Of a stretch of 64,000 nucleotides of DNA, positions 45,570 to 64,000 are shown piece by piece. Within the stretch, counting starts at the first letter, position 1. Every line of letters starts with the position of its first letter. Both the position numbers and the translations under genes were made by a program. The notes beneath the pieces are model-generated. The model searched no databases, was not told the origin of the DNA, and saw nothing but the letters and a program-made list of their open reading frames with translations. Origin of the DNA: Undaria pinnatifida (taxonomy: Eukaryota > Sar > Phaeophyceae > Laminariales > Alariaceae); NCBI GenBank assembly GCA_012845835.1, contig JABAKD010000015.1:3891778-3955777 (forward strand), in the 5' to 3' direction.

Positions 45570-46100
45570 TACTTTCCTTGCAGCACACAGCGAGCCAAAC
45601 GACGGCGCCGTGCTCCACTCCAGCGGCTCCATCGTGATGGCAGTTGTGCCCCTCGCAGGGAGGGGGGTGTCCCTCCCCGCAGTCTCGCCGGCCGCAGGCG
45701 GAGGGACGGCATGGCAAACGATTCCCGCTTGTTTACAGCGGGATGGGGACGGGACGGGAAGGTGGGAAGCCATCTGTTAGGCAGGACGAAAGGGCAGTAC
45801 CGTACAGGATTTCCCGGTGGGACGAGACGTGAAGGGATCGGGGGCTTCCGTTTTTCAAAGCCAGTTACGCTCTTCCTAGACGCTTTCGATAAGATAGCAC
45901 TTGGCCACCACCTCACTGGAAAGCCCCTACTATCTCCACTGCACTGCCCTTGCTGCACAAAGCGAATCCAACGACGGGGTCGTGCTCCATTCCAGCGACT
46001 CCCTCGTAATGGCAGTTGTGCCCGGGGCGTCCATCCCCGCACAGGCTTCCATCTTTCAAACCCAGTCACGCTCTTCCCAGACGTTTGGTGAGTTAGCACT
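45570..46100 (-). repeat. Diverged tandem duplication in the PEX6 3' flank
   Basis: A module with CGTGCTCCACTCCAGCGGCT, TGATGGCAGTTGTGCCC and TTTCAAAGCCAGTTACGCTC occurs at 45580-45880 and again at 45950-46085 with GTGCTCCATTCCAGCGACTC. It lies just downstream of the PEX6 stop and may form part of the 3' UTR. Confidence 0.75.
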
Positions 46101-46161
46101 TCTCGAGCTTTGGGTATATATAAATTGGGCCCCAAAAAATCAGCATCAAGACAACCATGCA

Positions 46162-64000
<17,839 letters not shown>

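Larger units (their letters stand above)
33560..46161. other. 12.6-kb gene-poor block between YIF1-like gene and PEX6 3' end
   Basis: Listed separately: family D repeat, GATC element, 24-bp repeats, five or more MITE family A pieces, six MITE family B copies, a foldback-like element and a TA-MITE. Weak frames at 37511-37921, 44103-44342 and 44897-45223 have no recognised motif. The missing YIF1 last exon could in principle lie here, but I did not find it. Confidence 0.55.

Overview
The window is nuclear DNA from an intron-rich, repeat-rich eukaryote. Evidence is GT-AG introns, one apparent GC-AG intron, peroxisome and Golgi membrane-traffic genes, SINEs with poly-A tails, several TIR element families and long microsatellites. 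Glycine-rich protein insertions, large introns and GC-rich exons in AT-variable surroundings suggest a protist, probably an alga (a stramenopile would fit), but the sequence does not prove the lineage. All gene calls come from reading splice junctions by eye and matching remembered family motifs.

Layout: (1) 1.1-7.5 kb, minus strand: a complete 7-exon Msp1/ATAD1-type AAA ATPase of 376 residues, every exon phase consistent. (2) 12.5-14.8 kb, minus strand: two exons of an unrecognised low-complexity protein, divergent from the next gene. (3) 17.75-33.56 kb, plus strand: a YIF1-family ER-Golgi membrane protein, with a 250-residue glycine-rich first exon, a 9.5 kb first intron packed with mobile elements, and a doubtful last exon. 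(4) 33.6-46.2 kb: gene-poor DNA filled with nested MITEs, tandem repeats and diverged intergenic repeats. (5) 46.16 kb to beyond 64 kb, minus strand: PEX6, the peroxisomal double-ring AAA ATPase, 15 exons in the window, 5' end outside it.

The most striking feature is a recurrent architecture not explained by ordinary annotation. In all three recognisable genes, introns carry diverged copies ('echoes') of the edge of a neighbouring exon together with its splice junction, as tandem or near-tandem repeats. I count about 20 echoes. Many keep the AG or GT dinucleotide, some have lost it, and most have broken reading frames. In YIF1 intron 4 a roughly 150 bp unit containing the 3' splice site is repeated four times; in PEX6 about five echoes of one donor edge lie in 550 bp. 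This points to local tandem duplication across splice junctions as a habitual mode of intron growth in this genome, and to a reservoir of cryptic splice sites.

Functionally, the two AAA ATPases belong to membrane-protein extraction systems (Msp1 removes mislocalised tail-anchored proteins; PEX1/PEX6 pulls PEX5 from the peroxisome membrane). YIF1 acts in ER-Golgi traffic. Nothing indicates that the genes are co-regulated.
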